Translations under genes and position numbers: made by a program
DNA from: Thermus sp. 2.9
GTDB lineage: Bacteria; Deinococcota; Deinococci; Deinococcales; Thermaceae
Direction: 5' to 3'
DNA: 64,000 bases
Assembly: GCF_000794385.1 (NCBI RefSeq)
Contig: NZ_JTJB01000030.1
Coordinates: 43,708 to 107,707 of the forward strand
Part shown: positions 21,740 to 33,385 of the stretch, in pieces
How positions within the stretch are numbered: the stretch's first letter is position 1
Layout: every line of letters starts with the position of its first letter
Notes under the pieces: model-generated
The model's database searches: none
What the model saw: the letters and a program-made list of their open reading frames with translations, nothing else
What the model was told of the DNA's origin: nothing

Positions 21740-22428
21740 GGTCTAGCCTCCCGTTGAACCTGTAAAAGCCCCAGGAAGAGGGGAAGCCCATCCTCCCCTC
21801 CCAAAATGGGGTCCACGGCCCGCTCAGGGTGGGGCATCATGCCCAGGACGTTGCCCTTCTCGTTCACGATGCCGGCGATGTCGTTCAGGCTCCCGTTGGG
21901 GTTGAAGTCCTCTTCCCCCGCCAAGGGGGCGTAGCGGAAGACCACCTGCCCCTCTCCCTCTAGCCGCCCTAGGGTTTCGGGGTCGGCGTAGTAGCGCCCC
22001 TCGGCGTGGGCGATGGGCAGGCGGAGGACCTGGCCCCGTTGGTAAAGCCGGGTGAAGGGGAGGTCGGCCCTTTCCACCCGCACCCCCACCTCCTTGCAGG
22101 TGAAGTGGAGGTTGAGGTTGGCGAGGAGGGCCCCGGGGAGGATCCCCGCCTCCGTGAGGACCTGGAAGCCGTTGCAGACCCCGATGACGAAGCGCCCTTC
22201 CCGGGCGAAGCGGCGCACCGCTTCCATCACCGGGCTCTTGGCGGCGAGGGCCCCGGCCCTCAGGTAGTCCCCGTAGCTGAACCCCCCCGGGAGGAAGACC
22301 CCGTCAAAGCCCTTTAGGTCCCGCTCCGTGTGCCAGACGAACTCCGCCCGTATGCCCGCCTTGGCGAAGGCGAAGCGGGCGTCTTCGTCGCAGTTGGAGC
22401 CGGGGAAGCGGACGATGGCCCACCTCAT
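21736..22428 (-). CDS. purQ: FGAM synthase glutaminase subunit
   Basis: A class I glutamine amidotransferase supplying ammonia to PurL. The 230-residue protein has IVRFPGSNCDEDA at the start, LPGGFSYGDYLRAG near 47, the nucleophile Cys in GVCNGFQVLTE near 84, and the His/Glu pair in MMPHPERA near 197. It overlaps purS by 4 bp and the HAD gene by 4 bp. Confidence 0.96.
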   Translation of the reverse strand: MRWAIVRFPGSNCDEDARFAFAKAGIRAEFVWHTERDLKGFDGVFLPGGFSYGDYLRAGALAAKSPVMEAVRRFAREGRFVIGVCNGFQVLTEAGILPGALLANLNLHFTCKEVGVRVERADLPFTRLYQRGQVLRLPIAHAEGRYYADPETLGRLEGEGQVVFRYAPLAGEEDFNPNGSLNDIAGIVNEKGNVLGMMPHPERAVDPILGGEDGLPLFLGLLQVQREARP

Positions 22429-22676
22429 AGTTCCTTGAGGGCCTCCAGGGTGTAGACCTCCATCACCGGGTTGGCGAGGAGGCTTCCTAGGGCCTTGGCC
22501 TTTTCCTCGGCCTGGAGCAAGTTTTCCGCCGAGAAGACGATTTCCAAAACCTTTCCCACCCGCACGGACTCCACCGGGTGGCCGAGGTCCCTCAAGACCC
22601 CCTCCACCGCCCGGCCCTGGGGGTCCAGGATGCCGTCTTTGAGCTCAATGAGGAGCGTGGCCTGGTACCTGGGCAT
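22425..22676 (-). CDS. purS: FGAM synthase subunit PurS
   Basis: An 83-residue small subunit that bridges PurQ and PurL. ELKDGILDPQGRAVEGVL near residues 11-28 is the family signature. The ATG directly follows the purC stop codon without a gap. Confidence 0.95.
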   Translation of the reverse strand: MPRYQATLLIELKDGILDPQGRAVEGVLRDLGHPVESVRVGKVLEIVFSAENLLQAEEKAKALGSLLANPVMEVYTLEALKEL

Positions 22677-23372
22677 CTAGCCTCCCAAAACCCGCCTTAG
22701 GACCTCCTGGTAGGCCTCCTCCACGCCCCCCAGGTCCTTGCGGAAGCGGTCCTTGTCCATGGGTTCGCCCGTGGCCATGTCCCAAAGGCGCATGGTGTCG
22801 GGGCTGATCTCGTCGGCGAGGAGGATTTCCCCGTCTTTCTCCCCGAACTCCAGCTTGAAGTCCACCAGTTCCAAGCCCCTTTGCGCGAAGAAGTCCTTCA
22901 GGATCTCCCCCACCCGCAAGGTGGTGGCCTTGACCTCCCTTAGCGCCTCCGGCGTGGCCAGGCCGAGGGCCATGATGGCTTCCTCGCAGATGAGGGGGTC
23001 CCCCAAGGCATCGCTCTTCAGGGAAAACTCCAACAAGGGTGCCTTGAGGGGTGTCCCTTCCTTAAGCCCATAGCGCTTGGCAAAGCTCCCCGCCGCCCTA
23101 TAGCGGAGGATCACCTCCAGGGGGAGGATCCTCACCCGCTTCACCCGCATCTCCCGTTCGGAGACCTCCTCCAAGAAGTGGGTCTTGATGCCCTTCGCCT
23201 CCAGGAGGCGGAAAAGGGCGGCGGAGACCTTGTTGTTCACCACCCCCTTGCTGGGGATAACCCCCCGCTTTTGCGCATTAAAGGCGGTGGCCTCGTCCTT
23301 GAAGTAGACCCTTAGGGTGTCCTCCCCTTCCGGGTAGAGGATCTTGGCCTTGCCCTCGTAAAGCTTCTCCAT
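22677..23372 (-). CDS. purC: SAICAR synthetase
   Basis: Joins aspartate to CAIR using ATP in purine synthesis. The 231-residue protein begins MEKLYEGKAKILY. It has FKDEATAFNAQKRG near 27, VKRVRILPLEVILRYRAAGS near 77, and LLADEISPDTMRLWD near 186. The ATG at 23372 was chosen because AAGGAGGGG lies just upstream; the frame extends six more codons without a better site. Confidence 0.96.
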   Translation of the reverse strand: MEKLYEGKAKILYPEGEDTLRVYFKDEATAFNAQKRGVIPSKGVVNNKVSAALFRLLEAKGIKTHFLEEVSEREMRVKRVRILPLEVILRYRAAGSFAKRYGLKEGTPLKAPLLEFSLKSDALGDPLICEEAIMALGLATPEALREVKATTLRVGEILKDFFAQRGLELVDFKLEFGEKDGEILLADEISPDTMRLWDMATGEPMDKDRFRKDLGGVEEAYQEVLRRVLGG

Positions 23373-23408
23373 GCCCCTCCTTGTGGCCAAGCGGCCCTTT
23401 CCCTCATT

Positions 23409-24719
23409 CTAAAGGCCAAAGCGGGCGTAGATGGCGTCCACGTGGCGGAGGAAGGCCTGGGGGTCAAAGAGGGCCCTTAGCCTTTCCCCCTTGATGGGGT
23501 TTTCCGGTTCGGCTTCCAGAAGCTCCAGGAAGCTTCGCCCCTCCTCCCAACTCTTGAGGGCGTTCCGCTGCACCAGGGCGTAGGCCTTTTCCCGGGGGAG
23601 GCCCTCGGCGATGAGGGCGTTTAGGACCTGCTGGGAGTAGACGAGGCCCCGGGTGAGGTCCAGGTTGCGCTTTAGGTTTTCCTCAAAGACCTTAAGCCCT
23701 TCCAAAATCCCCTTAAGGCGCCTTAGGGCGTAGTGGAGGGCGGTGGTGGCGTCGGGGAGGATGACGCGCTCCACCGAGGAGTGGGAGATGTCCCGCTCGT
23801 GCCAGAGGGCGATGTTTTCAAGGGCGGGTCCGAGGTAGCCCCTTAGGAGCCGGGCCATCCCCGTGAGGTTTTCCAGGCCCACGGGGTTTTTCTTGTGGGG
23901 CATGGAGGAGCTTCCCGTCTGGCCCTCGCGGAAGGGCTCTTGCGCCTCCAGGACCTCCGTGCGCTGGAGGTGCCTGAGCTCCACCGCCACCCGCTCCACG
24001 TTTCCCCCCAGGATGGCCAAGGCCGCCAGGACCTCCGCGTGCCGGTCCCGGGGGACCACCTGGGTGGAGATGGGCTCCACCTCGAGGCCAAGCCGACGCG
24101 CCACGTGGGCCTCCACCTCGGGGGGGACGTGGGCGTAGTTGCCCACGGAGCCCGAGAGCATGGCCACGCCGATGGTCTTCTTGGCCCTTAGAAGCCTCTC
24201 CTCGTCCCTCAGGAAGGCGGCGTAGAAGGAGAGGAAGCGCAGGCCGAAGCTGTTGGGCTCGGCGTGGACCCCGTGGGTGCGGGCGATGGCGGGGGTGTGC
24301 TTGTGGCGGAGGGCGAGGGCCTTGAGGGCCTCCTGCACCCCCTTAAGCTCCTCCTGGATGAGGTCCAAGGCCCGCACCAAAAGAGCGTTTTGCGCCGTGT
24401 CCACGATGTCCGAGCTGGTGAGGCCCAGGTGGAGGTAGCGCCCCACCTCCTCGTCCCCGGTCCACTCGGCGAGGGCCCGGGTGAAGGCCACCAGGTCGTG
24501 GCGGGTGGTTTCCTCTATCTCCGCCACCCGCCGGGCGAAGGCCTCGGTGAGGGGTTTTTCCTCCAGGGTTCGGAGGAGCCTGGCGGCGAGGCCCCTCGGC
24601 ACCTGGCCCAGGGCCTCCCAAGCATCGAGGGCGTAGGCCTCCACCAAGGCCCACATGCGGTAGCGGTTTTCCTCGGACCAAAGGACCGCCATCTCCGGGG
24701 TCTGGTAGCGGGGGACCAT
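23409..24719 (-). CDS. purB: Adenylosuccinate lyase
   Basis: Cleaves SAICAR and adenylosuccinate to release fumarate. The 436-residue protein has YLHLGLTSSDIVDTAQN near 95, RTHGVHAEPNSFGLR near 140, and the fumarase/aspartase superfamily signature TGSSSMPHKKNP near 260. It is the first gene of the purB-C-S-Q-HAD-L-F operon. A TAGCCT box lies 6 nt before the ATG. An IS4-like element ends only 53 bp upstream, which leaves little native promoter sequence. Confidence 0.96.
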   Translation of the reverse strand: MVPRYQTPEMAVLWSEENRYRMWALVEAYALDAWEALGQVPRGLAARLLRTLEEKPLTEAFARRVAEIEETTRHDLVAFTRALAEWTGDEEVGRYLHLGLTSSDIVDTAQNALLVRALDLIQEELKGVQEALKALALRHKHTPAIARTHGVHAEPNSFGLRFLSFYAAFLRDEERLLRAKKTIGVAMLSGSVGNYAHVPPEVEAHVARRLGLEVEPISTQVVPRDRHAEVLAALAILGGNVERVAVELRHLQRTEVLEAQEPFREGQTGSSSMPHKKNPVGLENLTGMARLLRGYLGPALENIALWHERDISHSSVERVILPDATTALHYALRRLKGILEGLKVFEENLKRNLDLTRGLVYSQQVLNALIAEGLPREKAYALVQRNALKSWEEGRSFLELLEAEPENPIKGERLRALFDPQAFLRHVDAIYARFGL

Positions 24720-24725
24720 GGCTAA

Positions 24726-24731
24726 AGGCTA
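24726..24731 (-). promoter_or_regulatory. -10 box of purine operon
   Basis: TAGCCT on the minus strand, 6 nt before the purB ATG. No clear -35 was found between it and the IS end at 24773. Confidence 0.35.
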
Positions 24732-24772
24732 CCCGCTGGCCCTCGTCTCCCGCTACCCCTGGCCGAGGAGGG

Positions 24773-24785
24773 CTGACCTCTCATC
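24773..24785 (+). repeat. Left terminal inverted repeat of IS4-like element
   Basis: CTGACCTCTCATC, the perfect inverted counterpart of 25867-25879. Confidence 0.8.
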
Positions 24786-24792
24786 CCTTTTC

Positions 24793-25814
24793 CTACCCCT
24801 GTACCAGTTGCTGAAGAAGACCTGTGAGCGTCCTCACCGCCACACCCCGCAGGGAGGGGGGCCCCTGGGCCAGAAGGAGGCGGGCTAGTCGGAAAAGGCT
24901 CTGCCGCTCCGGATGCGCCACCACCTTCGGCCACCACTCCCTGCCCCGCAAGGCGGCCCCCAACAGAACCAAGAGCACCATCCCTAGGAACAAAAGCCAA
25001 AGCCATCCCCTAAGGCTTCCCTCCGTCCTGAGCCCGTGCCGGTCCAGCCCAAACCTCCGCCCCTCAGGTCCCGGAAGGCCAGATACCAGGGCTCCCGCTT
25101 CCCCTGGACCAGGAGGAGCTCCACCTCCACCTTCCTCCCGCCGTGCCCAAAGAGACGGACCCGCTTGCGCTCGGGCCTGGGCACCTCCGGGTAGCGCTCC
25201 CCCAGGAGGAAGCGCTCCCCCGTTTCCATTTCCACCTCCCGGTTGCGCCGCAACCGGATGAGGAAACCCATGCCCCCTTCCTGGAGCCGCCGCATGAGGG
25301 AGAGCCGGTCAAAGCCCCGGTCCAGGAGGAAGAGGGGGACATAGCCCAGGGCCTGGATCTCGCGGCCCAGGCGGTGGAGGAAGGCTTCCTCCACCCGGTT
25401 CTGGCTGGGGAAGGGGGAGAGGGAGTGGAGGGCGAAGGCGAACCCCAGGGCTCTCCCCCCCTTGGGGAGGGCGGCCACCAGGACCTGGTGCTTGCCATCC
25501 TCCCCTGGGGTCCAGTCCACGAGGAGGGGGAGCAGGTTTCCTTGGGCGAGGCGGGGTGCCGGGAGGGGGAGGAGGTGGGCCGTGAGGGTCCAGGGGTTTT
25601 GCAGGGTGGGGTGGTGGAGGAAGCGCCAGAGGCGGTTGAGACGGCTTTGGGCCAGGGTGGGGAGGGGGGTTCTGCGGGCGAGGTCGGAGAGGGTGGGGTC
25701 TAGGGGGCCGGAGAGGAAGAGGGCCAGGTTGGTGCGCGCGGGTTTCCTGAGGGACCGGAAGACCGTGTGGACCCAGGTTGTGGTAGCCTGCAGGAGGGGG
25801 GTTTTGGTTGGCAT
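24793..25814 (-). pseudogene. IS4-like DDE transposase (frameshifted)
   Basis: Begins MPTKTPLLQATTTWVHTVF. The first catalytic Asp is probably in LPLLVDWTPGEDGK and the second in FLLDRGFDRLSLM. The frame breaks after WYLAFRDLRG, near 25060. One base change returns RFGLDRHGLRTEG and then LWLLFLGMVLLVLLG, ending at LLQQLVQG. Restored length is about 340 residues, normal for the family. Either an inactivated element or a sequencing error. Confidence 0.78.
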
Positions 25815-25866
25815 ACCTTACCAACCCCCCTCTTTATTTCCTCCTGTCAAGTCCCTACGGACAAGT

Positions 25867-25879
25867 GATGAGAGGTCAG
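25867..25879 (-). repeat. Right terminal inverted repeat of IS4-like element
   Basis: GATGAGAGGTCAG. It ends 12 bp before the -35 box of the rRNA promoter. Confidence 0.8.
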
Positions 25880-25891
25880 GGTCCGGGGTAC

Positions 25892-25920
25892 TTGACACGC
25901 TCTTAGGGGCCTGGTACTCT
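25892..25920 (+). promoter_or_regulatory. rRNA operon promoter
   Basis: Consensus TTGACA (25892-25897), 17-bp spacer, TACTCT (25915-25920). It leaves a leader of about 85 nt before the 23S 5' end. Any upstream (UP-type) region is now IS sequence. Confidence 0.8.
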
Positions 25921-26012
25921 TTTCTTTGCGCTGCCTGGTAGGCGGCGGGGGATCTTGAAAGCTGGGGTGGATGGGATAGAGGATAAGGGCCATGCGGTAG
26001 TGTGGCCTTGAG

Positions 26013-28911
<2,899 letters not shown>

Positions 28912-28992
28912 CCTTTGCTCTGATGCGTCCACCCCAGCCTTTTTCCCCCGCCGCCTGGGCGAGCGCAGGGATTTTGAAAAGCAAAACACGAG

Positions 28993-29115
28993 AATCCCCC
29001 GTGCCCATAGCGGCGTGGAACCACCCGTTCCCATTCCGAACACGGAAGTGAAACGCGCCAGCGCCGATGGTACTGGGACCGCAGGGTCCTGGGAGAGTAG
29101 GTCGGTGCGGGGGAT
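28993..29115 (+). rRNA. 5S ribosomal RNA
   Basis: Begins AATCCCCCGTGCCCATAGCG and ends CGGTGCGGGGGATT, which pair to form the terminal helix. CCGAACACGGAAGTGAAACG is the standard loop region. It lies about 80 bp after 23S and 10 bp before tRNA-Gly. Confidence 0.96.
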
Positions 29116-29124
29116 TTTTCCCAT

Positions 29125-29200
<76 letters not shown>

Positions 29201-29204
29201 AACG

Positions 29205-29231
29205 CCCCGGGCCATGGTCCCGGGGTTTTTT
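29205..29231 (+). terminator. Terminator of rRNA operon
   Basis: CCCCGGG / CCCGGGG stem with a loop around CCATGGT, followed by TTTTTT. A strong intrinsic terminator directly after tRNA-Gly. Confidence 0.85.
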
Positions 29232-29858
29232 ATTGCACGCTCTCGTCGGAGAGCCAGTCGGCCCAGGTTCCAGGTGGGCCACGTCGGAGACGCTGAGCAC
29301 CTCCCGGTTGGGTAGCTGGATGCGGGTGATGGAGGTGTTGGGGATGTGCACCCGGCGCCAGGCGTGGCCTTCCAGGTCCAAGGTGAGCTTGAGCGCTGCC
29401 CGGATCACGCCCCCGTGGGTCACCAGGAGGTGGCGGCCGGGGGGGAGGGTTTCCAAAAAGACTAAGAGGCGCTGGGCGAGGTCCGCCATGCTTTCCCCCC
29501 CGGGGCGGGGGGTGTGCCAGGGGTCCTCCTGGGCCCTTTGCATGAAATCGGGGAAGCGGGCCTCCGCCTCGTCCCGAGCCAGACCCGCCAGCTCGCCCAC
29601 GTCAATCTCCCGCAGGAGGGGGGTGGTTTGGAGGGGAAGACCCAGGACCGCGGCCAAGGGCTCGGCGGTTTCCCTGGCCCGGCGCAGATCGGAGGAGAAG
29701 AGGCCGTCAAAGGGAAGGCGGCTTCGGGCCAGGCGCTGGGCCAGGCGGAAGGCCTGGCCGATCCCCACGGGGGAGAGGGGGACGTCCAGGTGGCCTTGGA
29801 ACCGCTTCTTGACGTTCCACTCCGTTTCGCCGTGGCGGATGAGCCAAAGTTCCTTCAT
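29230..29858 (-). pseudogene. Histidine phosphatase (phosphoglycerate-mutase-like; frameshifted at 3' end)
   Basis: A branch-1 histidine phosphatase. The catalytic RHG motif is in ELWLIRHGETEWNVKKRFQG near residue 8; FSSDLRRARETAEPL is near 55 and LVTHGGVIRAAL near 147. Near the end the frame as written runs on antisense through the rRNA terminator into tRNA-Gly. Adding one A at the TT/AA pair 29268-29269 gives a natural ending, LETWADWLSDESVQ-stop at 29230-29232, for about 209 residues. The ATG overlaps the purM stop by 4 bp. Substrate (sugar phosphate, alpha-ribazole phosphate or other) is unknown. Confidence 0.82.
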
Positions 29859-30856
29859 AAGAGGTGCACTCCGCTCCCAGGAACCACCCGGCCCACCCGG
29901 TAGCCCTCCACCAAGGCCAAGGCCTTTTCCGCCTCGGCTTCGGGAAGAATGAGGATAAGCCCGAGGCCCATGTTGAAGACCCGGTACATCTCCTCCTCGG
30001 GGATATTCCCTAAACGTTGCAGGTAAGGGAAGATGGGGGGGATGGGCCAACTGCCCTTGTGGATTTCCGCGCCCAGGCCTTCGGGGAGGGCGCGGGGGAG
30101 GTTTTCCGCAATCCCACCGCCCGTGATGTGGGCGATGGCGTGGGCTTTGACCCCCGCTTCCTTCAGGCGCAAGAACTCCTTCAGGTAGGCCCGGTGGGGA
30201 CGGAGTAGGGCCTCTTTGAGGCTTTCCCCCAGTTCCGGCACCGGGGCGAAGAGGTCCTGTCCGGCCACCGCTTTACGGATGAGGGAGTAGCCGTTGGTGT
30301 GGGGGCCGGAGGAGGGGAGGGCGAGGAGGACGTCCCCTTCCCGCACCCGCTCCGGGCCTAGGATCTCCGAGCGTTCCACCACCCCCACCAAGGTGCCGGC
30401 CACGTCCCAGGCCCCTTCCCGGTAGACCCCGGGCATCTCCGCCGTTTCCCCGCCAAGAAGGGGGATGGAAAGGGCGCGGCAGGCCTCGGCCAAGGAGGTG
30501 AGGAGGGGGGCGAGGACGGACTCGTCCAGGCGGCTTGCCGCCAGGTAGTCCAGGAAGAAGAGGGGCGTGGCCCCTTGGCAGAGGAGATCGTTCACCGAGT
30601 GGTTCACCAGGTCAAAGCCGAGGCCGGAAACGTCGCCGGCCTCGAGGGCAAGCAGGGTTTTGGTCCCGACCCCGTCCGTGGTGGCAACTAGAACCGGGTG
30701 CTCCATCCCCTTCAGGGCCCGGGCGTCAAAGAGCCCCCCAAAGGCCCCAAGCCCTCTGAGGACCGCTTCCGTGTAGGTGGCGGCGATGGCGGCTTTGGCC
30801 CCCTTGAGGGCCTCGGCCTTGGCCTCTATGTGGACCCCGGCCTCCTCGTAGCGCAT
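29855..30856 (-). CDS. purM: AIR synthetase
   Basis: Phosphoribosylformylglycinamidine cyclo-ligase, the fifth step of purine synthesis. The 333-residue protein opens MRYEEAGVHIEAKAEA. It has VATTDGVGTKTLLA near 58, DLVNHSVNDLLCQGATPLFF near 81, and LLGGETAEMPGVY near 135. HITGGGIAENLPRAL is near 246. It is separated from the main pur operon and sits in the pilus/gatB operon 5 bp after gatB. Confidence 0.96.
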   Translation of the reverse strand: MRYEEAGVHIEAKAEALKGAKAAIAATYTEAVLRGLGAFGGLFDARALKGMEHPVLVATTDGVGTKTLLALEAGDVSGLGFDLVNHSVNDLLCQGATPLFFLDYLAASRLDESVLAPLLTSLAEACRALSIPLLGGETAEMPGVYREGAWDVAGTLVGVVERSEILGPERVREGDVLLALPSSGPHTNGYSLIRKAVAGQDLFAPVPELGESLKEALLRPHRAYLKEFLRLKEAGVKAHAIAHITGGGIAENLPRALPEGLGAEIHKGSWPIPPIFPYLQRLGNIPEEEMYRVFNMGLGLILILPEAEAEKALALVEGYRVGRVVPGSGVHLL

Positions 30857-30861
30857 CGGCC

Positions 30862-32271
30862 CTATCCTACCCCAAGGGCCTCCTGGAGGAGGCGGCGCAC
30901 CAGGTCGGGCCGGGCCTGGCCTTTGGTCCTTTTCATCACCTGGCCCACCAGGGCGTCCAGGGCCTTGAGCTTACCCTGGCGGACGCTTTCCACCGCCTCG
31001 GGCATGGCGGCGATCACCTCCGCCACTACCCCCTTTAGGGCGCCCTCGTCCGCCACCACCCCTAGCCCCCGCTCCCGCACCAAGGCCTCGGGGTCTTGGC
31101 CCTCCAGGACCTCGGGGAGGAGGGCCTTGGCCACCCGGCTTGTCACCTCTCCCCGTTCAAAGAGGGCCACCAGGCGGGAAAGGGCCTCGGGGGTGAGGCG
31201 GGTTTCCTCCAAGGTAAGGCCCCGCTCGTTTAAAAGCCCCGCCACGTCGGCCAAAAGCCAGTTGGCCAGGGCCTGGGGGGAGGCTTCCCCAAGCGCCAGG
31301 GCCCGGTCCAGAAAGCGGGCTAGGGCGGGGCTATAGGCCAGGACCTCCGCGTCCTTCTCCTTGATGCCCAGGGCGCGGTAGCGGCCCTCCTTTTGCCAGG
31401 GAAGCTCGGGCATGTTGGCTTGGACTTCCTCCAGCCAGTAGCGGGGGATGGGGATGGGGGGGATATCGGGCTCGGGGAAGTAGCGGTAGTCCGCCTCCTC
31501 CTCCTTGGTGCGCATGGGGTAAGTTTTGCCGCTTCCCTCCTCAAAGCCCATGGTGGCCTGCTTCACCCGCTCCCCCCGCCTGAGGATCTCGGTTTGGCGG
31601 CGGATTTCGTATTCCAGGGCCCGCTGCACGCTTTTGAAGGAGTTGAGGTTTTTGATCTCCACCTTGGTGCCCAAGGGTTCCCCCGCCCGGCGCACGGAAA
31701 CGTTTACGTCGGCCCGGAGCTTGCCCTCCTCGGGGCTCGCCTCGGAGATGCCCAGGGTCTGCACCATGGCCTGGATGCGTTGCAGGAAGAGCCGGGCCTC
31801 CTCGGGGGAGTGGAGGTCGGGCTCGGTCACGAGTTCAATGAGGGGGCTTCCCGCCCGGTTCAGGTCCAAAAGGGTGCGGCCTTCCAGGTGGAGGCTTTTC
31901 CCGGCGTCCTCCTCCAGGTGGAGGCGCTTGATGCGCACCCTTTTATCCCCCAAGGGCAGGAAGCCCCCTTGGCCCAGGGGGAGGTCGTACTGGCTGATCT
32001 GGTAGTTCTTGGGCAGGTCGGGGTAGAAGTAGTTCTTGCGGTGGAAGACCAGTTTCTCCGGTACCCGGCTTCCCAGGGCCAGGGCCAGGCGCAGGCCGAA
32101 CTCCACCGCCTTCCGGTTGGGCACGGGTAGGGTGCCGGGCAGGCCCAGGCAGATGGGGCAGACGTGGGTGTTGGGCTCGGCCCCGAAGTAGTCGGCTTGG
32201 CAGCCGCAAAAGGCCTTGGTCCTGGTTTTTAGGTGAAGGTGGACCTCGAGGCCGATGACGGCTTCGTACAT
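30862..32271 (-). CDS. gatB: Asp/Glu-tRNA amidotransferase subunit B
   Basis: The kinase/amidotransferase subunit of GatCAB, which converts mischarged Glu-tRNA-Gln and Asp-tRNA-Asn. The 469-residue protein starts YEAVIGLEVHLHLKTRTKAF. Zinc-type cysteines lie in FCGC near 23 and VCPICLG near 39. The cradle region has RKNYFYPDLPKNYQISQYD, and ADYRYFPEPDIPPI lies near 260. The C-terminal YqeY-like tail binds tRNA. It follows pilT by 17 bp. gatA and gatC are not in the window. Confidence 0.96.
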   Translation of the reverse strand: MYEAVIGLEVHLHLKTRTKAFCGCQADYFGAEPNTHVCPICLGLPGTLPVPNRKAVEFGLRLALALGSRVPEKLVFHRKNYFYPDLPKNYQISQYDLPLGQGGFLPLGDKRVRIKRLHLEEDAGKSLHLEGRTLLDLNRAGSPLIELVTEPDLHSPEEARLFLQRIQAMVQTLGISEASPEEGKLRADVNVSVRRAGEPLGTKVEIKNLNSFKSVQRALEYEIRRQTEILRRGERVKQATMGFEEGSGKTYPMRTKEEEADYRYFPEPDIPPIPIPRYWLEEVQANMPELPWQKEGRYRALGIKEKDAEVLAYSPALARFLDRALALGEASPQALANWLLADVAGLLNERGLTLEETRLTPEALSRLVALFERGEVTSRVAKALLPEVLEGQDPEALVRERGLGVVADEGALKGVVAEVIAAMPEAVESVRQGKLKALDALVGQVMKRTKGQARPDLVRRLLQEALGVG

Positions 32272-32288
32272 GCCCTAAAGTTTACCCG

Positions 32289-33374
<1,086 letters not shown>

Positions 33375-33385
33375 GACTGCCTCCT

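Larger units (their letters stand above)
24773..25879 (-). mobile_element. IS4-like insertion sequence
   Basis: About 1.1 kb bounded by perfect 13-bp inverted repeats CTGACCTCTCATC (24773-24785) and GATGAGAGGTCAG (25867-25879). The repeats extend imperfectly inwards for about 10 more bases. It carries one transposase gene, broken by a frameshift. No target-site duplication could be recognised. It separates purB from the 23S rRNA promoter. Confidence 0.8.

Noticed and set aside
24726..24772. A PurR-type operator before purB
   Set aside because: No clear palindrome or repeat is visible in the ~45 bp left between the IS end and the -10 box.
25921..26012. 16S rRNA or tRNA genes ahead of 23S
   Set aside because: Only a ~90-nt leader is present between promoter and 23S; 16S is unlinked in Thermus.
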